Of a DNA stretch of 64,000 bases, positions 35,936 through 48,129 are shown in pieces (the stretch's first letter is position 1; each line of letters begins with the position of its first letter). This DNA is from Pseudeuparius sepicola. Lineage: Eukaryota > Arthropoda > Insecta > Coleoptera > Anthribidae. Made by a program: the position numbers and the translations under genes. Under the pieces are notes generated by a model. It did not search any database. It was not told the origin of the DNA and saw nothing but the letters and a program-made list of their open reading frames with translations. The stretch spans positions 11,798,001 through 11,862,000 of the forward strand of contig OY987306.1 of the NCBI GenBank assembly GCA_963920635.1. Direction: 5' to 3'.

Positions 35936-36116
35936 TAAACGTAACCACCTTGAAATCCGAAAGTTTTATGGTTTTATTCATTCGAATTTAGTTGTATCTA
36001 TGCACGCAAATAAGAAATAATTGGCATTTACGAAAATTTTACATATCTAAATGCCCTTGAAAATGTAACTTTCACTCACGTAGATTATTATCCGTGTTGT
36101 AAACCCATGAGCTATA

Positions 36117-38761
36117 CAGGGTGGTTCACTTTTATGTGGTAGGACTTTAACATTAGATAGAAAAAGATAATCTAAAATGAAAATTTTATATCAACATATA
36201 TCGGGGAAAGCTTAGTTTCCGAGGTACAGGGCGTTGAAGTGTTGGAAAAAATATGAAGTATTTTTTACACTGTCCGAACCAGTGGAGATATTTAAACCAA
36301 ATTTGATGTGTAGTACCACCTTTTTGACTACGATATTTAGTGATAATATGAAGGTCCTGAAATAACCAGTGGTGGAGTTATGGGTTTTCACTATCACTAA
36401 ATTTAAAAAGTAATTAGTACGGACCTGTCTCACATCAACGTAAATTTTTTTTTCGTAAAGTTCTTTCAATTCTCTACAAAAAGTGTATATTGACATTTTT
36501 TTGTATCTGCCACGGTTGTGTAGTAAATAAATTATTTCGTTTCCATCTCAGCCTTTTTTGCCTAAAAATGTGTTTTCTAAGATTATTGATAAATATCGCA
36601 AATAACAGAAATTAATTATGGAACACTTATCGGATTCAGCTATTTTATTTTTAATTTTATGGAAACAATTTTAAAAATAAACTGGCACTTGGTTTGAGGT
36701 ACATTACTTTATTATCATTTTAACATTTTTATCAAATCTGTATTATTTCTTAATAATTTTTATAATTCTAAATTTGTAGAATTCTAAATTATACCACGAC
36801 GAGTAAAACATGATTCTTCCGCCCATAAAATGTTATTTAAAAATTGTCTTATTTCCTTTGACTACAAAATCCATCGGCAAAATACTAATGTCCTTTCTGC
36901 ATCGCCGTACTGGTGAAGATAAGTGTGCCATGGAAAAGAAAATCTTATTGACAGTTAATAATACAATAATCTGTCATCCAGTAGATGAACGTAGCAGCGC
37001 CGCAGTTTGTCTTTGTTAATAATTAAAATGCCGTTCCAATTTACAAGTGAAGAGCAGGCTGACATCCATTTCTACTATGGAGTTGCAAATGGGAACTCTG
37101 CGGAAGCAGCCAGAGAATACCGGAGGCGATTTCCAAATAGGCGCCATCCGCGTCCCTCGGTGTTTGTTAACATGCACCGGCAATTCAGAACTCGCGGTCT
37201 GAGAACTAGAATCGTCGAACGAGGAAATGAAAACAATATCCAACAAGTCAGACGCAATGAGATTCTTCGTGAATTCGATAGGAATCCTACAACAAGTAGC
37301 AGAAGAGTGTCAGTGGCCCTACGTGTTTCAAAGTCTGCAATTTTGCGAGCTTTAAAAAGAGATCACAGGCATGCGTATCATCTACAACCCGTACAAGGTT
37401 TAAGGCCCGGCGATGCAGAAACAAGATTAGTGTTTTGCCGATGGATTTTGGAGTCAATTGAAGGAAATAGACAATTTTTAAATAACATTTTATGGACGGA
37501 CGAGTCGTGTTTTACTCGTCGTGGAGTAGTAAACTTTCATAATCAGCATATTTAGGCACAAGAAAACCCACATGCAATCCGGCCAAGAAATTTTCAGGTC
37601 GAATTTAGTGTCAATGTTTGGATTGGACTGTACAACCATCATCTGTTTGGACCCTTTTTTTTGCCACAGCGAGTGAATGGTGACAATTTTTTGGAGTTTT
37701 TAGTAGCTGAGCATAATAATATGTGGGAAGACATTCCTTTAAACTTAAGATTGTTGGCTTGGTTCCAACTTGACGGCTGTCCTGCACATTTTCACCGAAA
37801 TGTGAGGAACTGGTTAAATAATAACTTTCCAAATAGGTGGATCGGACGAGGGGGACCGGTCGCTTGGCCACCACGTTCTCCGGACATAACACCTCTGGAC
37901 TTCTTCGTATGGGGATTTTTAAAAGAACAAGTCTATGCGACTCCTGTAGAAACAAGGGAACAACTTATTGATCGTATCAGAAATGCGTGCGATGAATTGA
38001 GAAATGGCAATTTAATCGATGCTGTTCACTCCGTTAGGCGTCGAAGTGAATTATGTGTGCAACAGAATGGATCACATTTTGAACAATTGTTGAATGTTGT
38101 ACAAATTTAGAATTATAAAAATTATTAAGAAATAATACTAGATTTGATAAAAATGTTAAAATGATAATAAAGTAATGTACCTCAAACCAAGTGCCAGTTT
38201 ATTTTTAAAATTGTTTCCATAAAATTAAAAATAAAATAGCTGAATCCGATAAGTGTTCCATAATTAATTTCTGTTATTTGCGATATTTATCAATAATCTT
38301 AGAAAACACATTTTTAGGCAAAAAAGGCTGAGATGGAAACGAAATAATTTATTTACTACACAACCGTGGCAGATACAAAAAAATGTTAAGATACACTTTT
38401 TGTAGAGAATTGAAAGAACTTTACGAAAAAAAAATTACGTTGATGTGAGACAGGTCCGTACTAATTACTTTTTAAATTTAGTGATAGTGAAAACCCATAA
38501 CTCCACCACTGGTTATTTCAGGACCTTCATATTATCACTAAATATCGTAGTCAAAAAGGTGGTACTACACATAAAATTTGGTTTAAATACCTCCACTGGT
38601 TCGGACAGTGTAAAAAATACTTCATATTTTTTCCAACACTTCAACGCCCTGTATCTCGGAAACTAAGCTTTCCCCGATATATGTTGATATAAAATTTTCA
38701 TTTTAGATTATCTTTTTCTATCTAATGTTAAAGTCCTACCACATAAAAGTGAACCACCCTG
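36117..38761 (+). mobile_element. DD41D Tc1/mariner-type transposon with 661-bp inverted repeats
   Basis: The element starts CAGGGTGGTTCACTTTTATG at 36117 and ends with the complement at 38761, flanked by TA (36115-36116, 38762-38763). The inverted repeats run 36117-36777 and 38101-38761 and match almost perfectly. A second TACAGGGCG motif lies at 36226, 111 bp inside the terminal TACAGGGTG, and is mirrored on the right. One transposase frame fills the middle; its stop codon lies inside the right inverted repeat. Confidence 0.93.
37028..38110 (+). pseudogene. DD41D transposase with a single nonsense codon
   Basis: Starting at the ATG at 37028 (MPFQFTSEEQADIHFYYG), the frame runs 360 codons with one in-frame TAG at 37553-37555, where the sister protein at 53.4-54.8 kb has Trp (HIW). 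An N-terminal helix-turn-helix region is followed by the catalytic triad: D158 in ILWTDESCF, D249 in QLDGCPAHF and D291 in SPDITPLDFFVWG, with 41 residues between the second and third Asp. Such enzymes bind the inverted repeats and cut and paste at TA. The exact Trp-to-stop change and otherwise clean frame indicate recent inactivation. It is intronless, unlike its relative. Confidence 0.9.
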
Positions 38762-38870
38762 TATATGTAGACAATCATTCTAAAGTGTTTTTTTTTACCA
38801 AATTTACCAAGTTGACATCTTGAAATTTGAATTTGGCGCCTTAGGCCCACCTCCCTTGGATGACTCATCG

Positions 38871-39125
38871 CTTTCAGCTGCCGGGCCTTGTCATTGCGAC
38901 GGTGCCAGTTTGAATCCCATACGATGCATGTCTTTTTTTATTATCAACACAAATACAGATTTAGTTGTTTACTATTTTATTTTACCTCAATATTAACAAT
39001 AAAATCTGTATTTTTGTTGATAATTAAAAACAAAATGAATCATGTGTGATTTGAACTCACAATGAAATAAATGACACTTTCATAGGCAAGCATGTTTACC
39101 GGCTTGGCTAAACCCACTACTTATG
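38871..39125. repeat. Two tRNA-like segments in opposite orientation
   Basis: 38871-38935 (plus) carries a box B-like AGTTTGAATCCC. 39040-39120 (minus) carries box A-like TAGCCAAGCCGG and box B-like GAGTTCAAATC, closely related to 35186-35262. Between them TTATCAACA(C/A)AAATACAGATTTTATTG-like arms pair imperfectly. Likely SINE fragments. Confidence 0.45.
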
Positions 39126-39542
39126 AAGATTGTTTTCATGAAGTCACACATACCAGATGTAGACACTGAAATAATTAGTTTTTAATTAATAAAACAAATT
39201 GGCTGTCCAACCGGAGAGGACCTTTTTTGATATGTTGTTCAGGAGAGTTTTCTGAACAGATTGGTATTATATCGGCCGGAATTATTTCTATTTACGCATA
39301 CATAAATCAGTGACGTCAAATGTTTTTTTAAATGGGGTTAACCATAAAAGCCAAAATCTTCTGAACTTAAGCGAAAAAAAAAATTTCAAAGCGATTTTGG
39401 TACTCGTCTGCTTCTTTTACTTTTTAAAAATGGCCAAATTCCGTAATAAAATATGTATTTTCACACTGAAGATATCAACCCTGGCAGTTTTTGTCAACAG
39501 CAAGCAGGAAAGTAATAAAAGATTGTTTGCCAAATATGTACA

Positions 39543-40322
39543 GGGTGTCCACGCTAAGTGTCCCACTACAACTATAACTTTTTAATTTTTTGTGATAGAG
39601 AAAAACATTTTAGATAAAAGTTGTGGGGAATCTTGGATAGTAAGAAATTTTATACTGTTTCGCAAATCCGTGGCAAACCAAACTTACGTTTTTTATAATG
39701 TTATAGAACTTTGTATAGTTAGTTATCTTTTTCAGTTTTTGAATTTTATACTAAATTTATTTAACTTGAATTTGCGGATCTCCTAATGAAAATGGACGAT
39801 CAATGCAATAACAAAACATATTTGTTTTATCCAAGAGAATAACGTAATAAAATATAAAAATGTTTAGAAGCTTTTAAGATTTTCCTGAAATTCTTATATT
39901 TTATTTTGAGATTATCGAATGAACGAAATTAAATAATTTAATATAAAATTTGAGATCGGAATATTTCAATAATGGATAAAGACTGGGTTTGTTCCAACAG
40001 CAGTTCTGAAACGGTTCTCAGCGATCTAATTGGATGAAAACAGTTCTGGAATTACTTTTCTGCATTCTGATTCCCTAGAACTCATTCAGAACTATTGTTG
40101 AAACAAAGCTATTATCTTAATTGCCTTGAGCAGATTTCAAAAATGCAATATATAGGGTATTCCGTTAAAAAAAACATAAGTTTGGTTTGTCCCGAATTTG
40201 CAAAACAGCACATATAAAATTCGTTACAACTTTATCTGGAACCTTCTTTTTCCATCACAAAAAAAATTAAAAACTTATAGGGGTAGTGTGACAGTTAGCG
40301 TGGACAGTGGACACCCCCGTAC
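39543..40322. repeat. Diverged foldback element (CAGGGTGTCCACGC termini)
   Basis: GTGTCCACGCTAAGTGTCCCACTAC at the left is mirrored by GTAGTGTGACAGTTAGCGTGGACA at the right. The arms share GATAAAAGTTGT and AAACCAAACTTA blocks as inverted repeats, with indels. The spacer of about 350 bp is AT-rich. Confidence 0.7.
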
Positions 40323-41685
40323 ACTGCAGGGCACAGGGCGCCGAGTTATTGTATTCCTGTGCGATTGCAATATTTCTAGTAGCTTCCCCTTAAAGTCAAT
40401 GTCTAAGAGAAACAAAAGGAAAACATCTCTAATAAATGTGGGCACTGTGGATTACACAACACTCAATGGTAAAAGGAAGTTTCAAAACCGCATCTGCATT
40501 TTTGAACATGGTTTAAGCAAAAACGTCAAAGAATGTAAAGGTTAAACAGTACTACCACAAATAACCATACTACTGTTTAAAATAAATTTCAGTTTTTTGA
40601 GGAAGAAAAACATTTAAATTCTTTGAATTTTTGTAGGGCCATCTGATTTGCCAAGATTACAGTACAATCTGCAAATTATGCTAAATCGACACTAAACTGG
40701 AATTAAAAAATATATACTGTCCTGTCCCCTTTTACATCCATTTCAATATTTATTTCCAAATGTTAAATTTGGTAAATTGGTTCTGTTAAACTGCCTTTAA
40801 TATTTACATCGAAAAAATTACTTACCTTAAATAATCTCTCTGCACACATCTCAAGACGAATTTGTAGTTACAACCTGCCATCTATTCATAGTAAATGAAG
40901 CACTAATCGCATTTGTGGTTTTATAAGAAACTTGATACAATTTCGAACAGTTTTATGTACTTTTGCTACTTTGAACCTAATACTGTTGCTTGTTATAGAA
41001 CATCGAACAATGGGATGACTAATTTTATTGTATTAAAATCTAGATACAAAATATCTAACCTATTTTTTTCCTTCAAAATCTGTTTACTGACATGACTAGG
41101 GCATTCACATACACATAAGGTTTGTTTTCTTGCTGAGATTTGGCAGGAAAAAATGAGTTAAAAAATTTTAATAGTTTTGCGAATAAACATAGTATATTTG
41201 ATTTTAGTAGTTATTACATGGAAAGAAAAAGTTGCTATAAAAAGTTCTTTTAAATATATATAAAATTTTCAAAATTTGTTTGCAAAGAGTAATGGAAAAA
41301 CAAAAATGTATTCAACTTATTACAATCTTCCTCTTATGGTTCTATGATGTTTGTCAAGAAAAAATAGTATTAGATTTTAACTTTTTTTTTGAAATTTCAA
41401 AAGCGATTTCTTTATTTGCAAAGATGAATAAGATAAAAAATATGGAGCTTATTAAAAACTTCCTCTTATTATCCTACTTTTACTTACCTTTTCAAGCTCA
41501 AACCTGTTTTTTACACGCTATTTACAATTAAACAAGGAATCTTATAGAAAACTTTTAAAAAAGATTTCACGATCTCACTAATTTATTTTAATTTATAATT
41601 TTTTAGTAGAAATGACCGTCTCCCCAAAGAATAGTTTTTTCTGCATAAAACGTAATACTGTCAAAAAGTAAGCATGAGAAATTGG
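40323..41685. other. No gene assigned
   Basis: A short basic frame at 40398-40545 (MSKRNKRKTSLINV...) has no recognised domain. The rest is AT-rich with no paired repeats. Confidence 0.4.
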
Positions 41686-42110
41686 CTCTCCATAGAGAAC
41701 TTTCATTTAAATAATTGTGAAAATAATTTACACAATAATTTGTAAGTTTAATTTACCCACCACCCTCATCTGAACTTATTATTGCAAAATTATTACCAAC
41801 ATTGTCAACATTTTCAAGCAAAAACAAATCGGACTAGGAAAATGGCAATAAAATACGTATGCCATTTACAATACTCATTTGAAGAACATCATTTTTGCAA
41901 GAAAAATCTGCAAAATATGGCTAAAATCAATCCAAAATGAAACTGAATTGTGTTTTTTGTGTTTATTTTAAAAATTATTAAGTTTAAGAAAAGCACTATA
42001 AACACTGCATTACGAGTATATATTGGGCATATTTCGAGAGAAAATCAGCCAAATATGATGTACCATTTGGAAAAACAATATATCTAAAGTTTCTGGTAAT
42101 TTCATATTAA

Positions 42111-42477
42111 AGTCTATCCAAGTTACAGCGGCAGTGGATATAAACAAAGTCACAAGACCGAATTGCGATCGATTACCAGGGTCTGACTAATATGAGATTC
42201 CCATTGGCTTGTAATTCTGAACTAATTCTTTTAGAAGTTCTAAAAATTGTGTTTTTACCTTTCGTGGATCTTTATAAATTTCCTTAAATTAAGTATCAAA
42301 ATAAATTTACAGAATATACTCCTCGCGGTCCGATCGAAATATGCAGAAAACTCGAGCCGGCCCTGCATTCTGCTCGCCGCGTAAACACTTGACATTTTAT
42401 GACGGCCAGAGCAATAAGAGAATAAGTCACGTGGTGGCCAATGTTTTGATCCACTGCCTCTGTAACTTGGATAGACT
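42111..42477. mobile_element. MITE copy 2 (same family as 17760-18139)
   Basis: It has AGTCTATCCAAGTTACAG termini and shares CTTGTAATTCTGAACTAATTC and TAAACACTTGACATTTTATG blocks with copy 1. Two short internal deletions distinguish it. Confidence 0.9.
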
Positions 42478-43580
42478 TTAGAGCAGAAGAAAATACACTT
42501 CAGGTATATTGTTTTTGCAAACCAGACATTAGATTTTGTCGAATTTTTTGTCCAAATATGCGCAATATAGGTAGTGTTTGAATTGAATATTATTTTTTTG
42601 AAAAACCTAGTAATTTTAAAACAAACCAAAAACGCACTTGGGTATATATTGTTTCAAAATATAAATATGCATAAAATGAAATTCCGTGAAATATACGTAA
42701 TTACCATTTTCTGCAAAACTTATTATTTTAATTCAATACATAGATTTAAAAGTTGCCTGTAAAGTTTGTACTTACAAGAATTCGGAAAGTCCAAATTATT
42801 GTTTAAATTATTTATTATTTATCTTAGTTTCAATATATAAAGCAAAAATAAAATGTTTATAAAGAAAAATGATCTACACAATAATTTCCAAGTTTAATTC
42901 GTCCCCTTAAACTTACTAATTATTGCTATATTATTACCAACATTTATTGCCAATTTTTTTAAAGCAAAAACAAATCAGAATAGGAAAAATTGCCACAGAA
43001 CATGTGTGCCATTTACAATACCCATTCAAAAAACTTAATTTTTGCAAAAAAAACTACAAAAAAAAAAAAACCAATTCCAAATGAAACTGATTTTTTTACT
43101 TTCATATATTGTTTGAAAATGTAAGTACCTACATATGCATAAGGTGAAATTCCATCAAAAAATAAGGAACTGCCATTTTCTACAAAATTAATGTATTTTA
43201 AATCAATTCATAAATGATTTAAAACTTGTCTGTAAAGTTTATACAATAATTTGGAAATCTCCAAATTATCGCTAAAATTAATTTTCATAATTTCCAATTT
43301 TTTAAACAAAAATAAAAAAGCTCTAAAGAAAAATTATTTACAATGTAATTTGTAAGTTTAATTTGCCCACCTCCCTCCTCTTAAACTTATAAATTATTGC
43401 AAACTTATTGCCAGTATTGTAAATTTTTTCAAGCAAAAACAAATTGGAATAGGAAAATGGCGACAAAATACATAGCCATTTACAATACTCATTCGAAGAA
43501 GTTCATTTTTGCAAGAAAAAATAAACTAATATGTAATTAAAACCAATTCCAAATGAAACTGATTTTTTTACTTTTATATA

Positions 43581-43752
43581 GTGTATTTCACTATGAGTCT
43601 TCTTTTAATACAAGTAAGCCATGGAATAGCACTATTTCAAAAAATATAACCCAAAATGTAGAGCTCTTTGAGTACTATTATGACTGAAAAAAGTTTTTGA
43701 AAATCGGCTAATATTTCGAAGAAAAAAAAACGAAATTGTCTCGACTCAAAGT
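43581..43752. mobile_element. Small MITE related to the 876-2107 palindrome ends
   Basis: Its right end, TTTGAAAATCGGCTAAT...GAAATTGTCTCGACTCAAAGTGTA, matches the terminal arm of the 1.23-kb palindrome (TGAAAATCGGTGAACCCG...GAATTGTCTCGACTTAAAGTG). The left end GTGTATTTCACTATGAGTC is a diverged inverted copy, and TATA flanks it. Confidence 0.65.
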
Positions 43753-44111
43753 GTATATTGTTTGAAAATATAAACATGCATAAAATGAAATTCTGTCAAA
43801 AAATACAGAATGCCATTTTCCGCAAAACTTATTAGGTATTTTAAAACAATATATACCTAGATGATTTAAAAGCTGACTCCAAAGTTTATACAATAATTCG
43901 GAAATCTCCAAATTATTGCTAAAATTAAATTTTATTGCAGCCTCAATTTTTGAAGCAAAAAATAAATTGCCTGCAAAAAATGGCTCGAAAATACTTCTGC
44001 CACTTGCAACATTTTACTTCAACACAATTAAACACAAAATCAAAATTTCATATGTTGAACAAAAAATCGTCCAACATTAAAAGTACCTAACTAAGTTCGG
44101 AAGTTAGCAGC

Positions 44112-44710
44112 ATGAACAGAGCCCTCGACTTCTTTAATGAGAAATTTGAAGAAGAGAAACAGAAAAGTAAGGTTATTGTTGATATGGTTGAAGCGGTCAA
44201 AAAAGAAAATGAGTATCTAAAAACACAAGTCAAACAAATGCAGTCGGTGATTGGAGTAATTGAATCAGAAAGAAGAAAGTGTAATATAGTTATCAGTGGA
44301 ATTGCTCAGAACCAAGATAATTATAGTAAAATTAGAGAAAACGCTATTAAGACCATCAAATGTATAGATACTGAACTAAATGTTAACAACATTCAAGAAG
44401 TTAAAAACAGAAAAACCACAGAAAAACCACTGAAGACATCTTGGCTAAACGACGTAGCAGAGGCCCACTGAACTCAACGGAGTGCAATATAGACAACAAA
44501 AATACTAGGATATATATAAACGAGGACCTTACACCTTCTAATTACAGACTGCTTAAGAACGCGGTGGCACTAAGGAATCTTGGCTTTAAGTTCGTGTGGA
44601 CTAAGAACGGGAATGTCTATGCTCGAAGGGCTGAAAATGAGGACGCAATAAGGCTAAGAGACGAAGACCATCTACAGGAGCTGCTGTTGCAGCTACAAGG
44701 AGCAACTTAG
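44112..44710 (+). pseudogene. LINE ORF1: coiled coil plus RNA-binding C-terminal domain
   Basis: The N-terminal part (MNRALDFFNEKFEEEKQKS...ENEYLKTQVKQMQSVIGVIE) is a coiled coil, followed by CNIVISGI, the first strand of the RRM-like domain. A one-base frameshift around 44445 separates it from the C-terminal part in another frame (AKRRSRGPLNSTEC, RIYINEDLTPSNYRLLKNA, GFKFVWTKNGNVYARR). This organisation is typical of ORF1 RNA chaperones that coat LINE RNA. Confidence 0.75.
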
Positions 44711-44772
44711 GAAGTGGCGAACGGGACTTAATCATGTGAGTCCTACTCCTAGCAATAGTACTCTTAAGTCTA

Positions 44773-47719
44773 ATGGCGAATACAATCCTTGATGACTATT
44801 CTACCTGTGAAACAGTGATCTGTGATAATCCTAGTAACGTTGTGAGCCTGGTTAACTCAAAACTTAATTTAGTCCTTATGATTGTGAATATTCGTAGTAT
44901 ATACAAGAACTTTGATAGCTTTATCGCTTCTGTATGCTCTTACGACATCGACCCTGACATTATTGTGCTCTCGGAAACTAATATAGTCACTAATGTTAAT
45001 GATTTTGGTATCCCCCATTATGACATATTCTATAACGATAGCTCTATAAATAAATGTGATGGGACAATTATCTATGCCAAGACTGAGTATGTCTGCAATC
45101 GTGAGATCATAAAGATTAATAACACAAAGTTCTTGCGTGTAAAGTTGCTAAAAAATAATGTCTCCTTGGGTCTTATAGGGCACTACAGACTACCGTCTGT
45201 TGATGCTACCGATTTTGTTGGTGACCTCACTGAACTTATGTCTGGTAACTATTTCCAGAGGTGTGATGTGGAGGTATTTTGTGGTGATCTAAACATAGAC
45301 ATATTGGATACTAGATCGAAAATTGCACAGGAATATACGGGTTGTCTGGGTGGGTTTGGTTATGTGCCCCAAGTTGATAAACCAACGAGAGTAGAAAATT
45401 GTTCTAGTTCCTGTATTGATCATTTCTTCCTGAAGGGAAGCTTAAAAGCTAACTCTATTATTGTCCATAGTGGTCTTACTGATCATTACCCAGTTATTTT
45501 AAATATCAAACTTTCCAAAATGAATAATGTCACTAACAAAACCAAACTTGTAAGTAAAACCGACCATAGTAAATTGGCTAGAAAACTGGATGACGAGGAC
45601 TGGTGTTCGGTTTGCGGGTTACAGGACCCTAACCTAATTGCAGAGGAATTTGTTAGGATTTTGCAACATCATCTGCTGTCATCGACTAGTGAATTTGTAA
45701 TCCCTAATAAAAAAATTTGTCTAAAACCCTGGATTTCTCCGGGTATACTTTCATGCATCACGATGAGAGACAAACTCAAAAAACTCGCTGCTCGTAGACC
45801 TGGTGACCAACTGGCTCAGCGTAATTACAGGCATTACAGTAATTGTCTTGACAAGGTTATTAAAAGAAGTAAAAACTGGTTCTATAAAACACGTCTCCAG
45901 TCCTCTCGACATAATCCCAGAAGGGTTTGGAAAATAATTAGGGACGCCACTAATGAAACTGGTGACACGAATAGTATTAAGGTGGTCCATGGCCCTGGGG
46001 GACTATTACTCACTGATTCCGGGCCCATAGCTAATGCTTTCAATGACTATTTTTCATCAATTGGGGCGTCGCTGGCTAGTAAAATTCCCAGCTGTTCCCT
46101 CAACTTCCGAGAAAGATTAAACGATAAATCTATATTTCTTAGAAAGATCTCAGATAATGAGATTACTCGGGCTATTGGAGAGTTGAAGGTCTCTGGTTCA
46201 AGAGGTGAAGACGGTATTGAGGTTGATATTTTGAAGGCAAACAATCGTGCTCTGATTAAGCCTTTCAAGTGCCTGATTAATTCTATTTTGTCGACAGGCA
46301 TATACCCTAATACATTCAAACGTAGTACAATAATTCCTATTTACAAGTCTGGTGACAGAAAGAACATTGGTAATTATCGGCCTATAGCTATTCCTAGCAA
46401 CTTAAACAAGGTAATTGAAAAGTGTATCAAGACAAGGCTGTGTGACTTCCTTAAAAAATCTAACATCATTTCTAAAAGCCAATATGGGTTTAAGGAAAAT
46501 TGCTCAACTGAGAATGCCCTATTGGAGGTCTCCTCCTTTGTCATTGACTGCAGGGAGTCGGGTATGAAGTCAATGGGTATTTTCCTTGATATTACTAAGG
46601 CTTTCGACACCGTGGCGCACCACATCCTCCTCTCGAAATTGGATTCGGCGGGTATTCGGGGTAAGGCCAATGAATTGTTCGGATCTTATCTATCAGGCAG
46701 GACCCAGCAAGTGAAAATTGGTAACACATGTAGTGATCAGAGAGAGGTGGGTTTTGGTGTGCCGCAGGGCACGGTCCTTGGACCAATCCTTTTCTCAATT
46801 TATGTTGATGGCCTTATTACTAATGTCTCTCCTGCCAAGGTAGTGTGCTTTGCCGATGACACTGCCATATTGGTTCGAGGTGAGACATGGGAGGGGGTAT
46901 ATGCTGAGGCTGAGCGAGCGTTGGGGATGGCCAGGGCGTGGATGGACCACAACCTTTTAACACTCAATATGGAGAAGTCTGCCTTCATTCCATTTGCAAT
47001 CAATAAATCAGGTTTACCAAAAACTAACCTCCTCACTGTACATAAAGGGGGCTGCAATACAGTGAACTGTATGTGTAAAGGTAATAATTCTATACAGATG
47101 AAATCTAAATTAAAATATCTTGGGATTTTTATAGACCATCACCTAAAATGGGATGCTCACTGTGAATATGTAACTATGAAATTACGGAAACTATCGTATA
47201 AGTTTTACTTACTTCGACAAATCCTGTCCGTAAATAGTCTTAAAAACGTATATAAGTCTTTAGTAGAATCTGTGATGACCTATGGGATCCTGGTTTGGGG
47301 CGCTGCATGCAAAAATGTCTTGGCTTCGGTCATTTCGGCCCAAAAGCAAATTATAAAAATCATTATGTCCAAACCTAATAGATATCCTTCTATCTTACTT
47401 TTCACGGAAAGTGGTCTTCTAAATACTAGACAGTTATACATCTTACACACAATAAAGTTTTACGTAAAACAGGACTTATTTCAACGTCCTCTTAGACATC
47501 CTAGTCTCCACACAAGAACAGCTGGTGCTGGCAATGCCCAGGTTCTCCTTTTCCTGGTCCCAGAGACATCCACACTACCTCGCACCTAGGGTCTGGAACA
47601 TGTTGCCAGTGGAGATTAGATGTTTAAGATTTAATGTCTTTAAGGTGAGGTTACAGGACTGGATCAGGAGGTTTTATCATGTTTTATGTGCCAGCGTTAC
47701 TCAGTTGGAGTTGGCGTAA
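44773..47719 (+). pseudogene. LINE ORF2: AP endonuclease and reverse transcriptase, one late frameshift
   Basis: A 938-codon frame starts at 44773. Endonuclease motifs are LMIVNIRSI (about residue 36), VLSETN (about 72), CGDLNID (170-176) and SGLTDHYPV (233-241, catalytic His 238). Reverse transcriptase motifs are GEDGIEVDIL, NYRPIAIPSNLNKVIEK, SQYGFKENCSTENA, FLDITKAFDTVAH, GVPQGTVLGPILF and FADD (693-696). A one-base change near 47535 shifts the last 60 or so codons into another frame (LAPRVWNMLPVEIR...) ending at 47719. The enzyme nicks target DNA and copies the LINE RNA from the nick. The frame is otherwise clean, so this is a young copy and a possible source of the older fragments. Confidence 0.88.
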
Positions 47720-48129
47720 TTGTCCCAAAATCCATTTCCAGGTATATTTGCATCATTTTTAACTTTGTATTAGTTAAGTTTTGCTCTCTCTCTGTAACTG
47801 AATCACTCAGCCAAGTCAATAATAATTTACTGGTAAGAGCAAAGAACTTGCTAAGTGCAACCATATGTGAAATGTGACTATACTACTTTATACTTTATGC
47901 TTGGTGCACCATTTGGTGCTTTACATTTTATTTTTGTATCCTTGTATTTCATTTTTTATTTCTACTTGTATTCTTATTAACTTGTGTATTTGCTAAGTTT
48001 TACTTTCTCTATAAGTTAAACTGCACACACAAGTCCTTTAAGGACTCCTCGTGCCTATGTATGTAATATTAATTATTGTAATTGTAATTTTCTTGGAGCA
48101 ATAAATAAATAAAATAAATAAATAAATAC

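Larger units (their letters stand above)
41690..44000. repeat. 467-bp tandem repeat, interrupted by two MITEs and a LINE
   Basis: Phase points 'GTTTxAAAATATAAxxATGCATAA' occur at about 42640, 43107 and 43754, and 'GGAATAGGAAAA' at 41833, 42979 and 43447. Two complete units (42636-43106, 43107-43580) are about 467-470 bp. The third is displaced by a MITE of about 172 bp. A partial upstream unit is broken by the MITE at 42111. The LINE at 44.1 kb begins in the third unit's end. Confidence 0.75.
44090..48128 (+). mobile_element. Nearly complete non-LTR retrotransposon (Jockey/CR1-like)
   Basis: ORF1 (44112-44710), ORF2 (44773-47719), a 3' untranslated region and an (AAATA)n tail at about 48098-48128 follow in the canonical order. 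The 5' boundary is not defined; the start of ORF1 may be truncated. A short TACCT occurs just outside both ends (44081 and 48126), which may be a target-site duplication. Confidence 0.85.

Noticed and set aside
40198..40545. 115-codon frame with a basic C-terminus
   Set aside because: Its first half is foldback arm sequence. The remaining 50 codons match nothing recognised.
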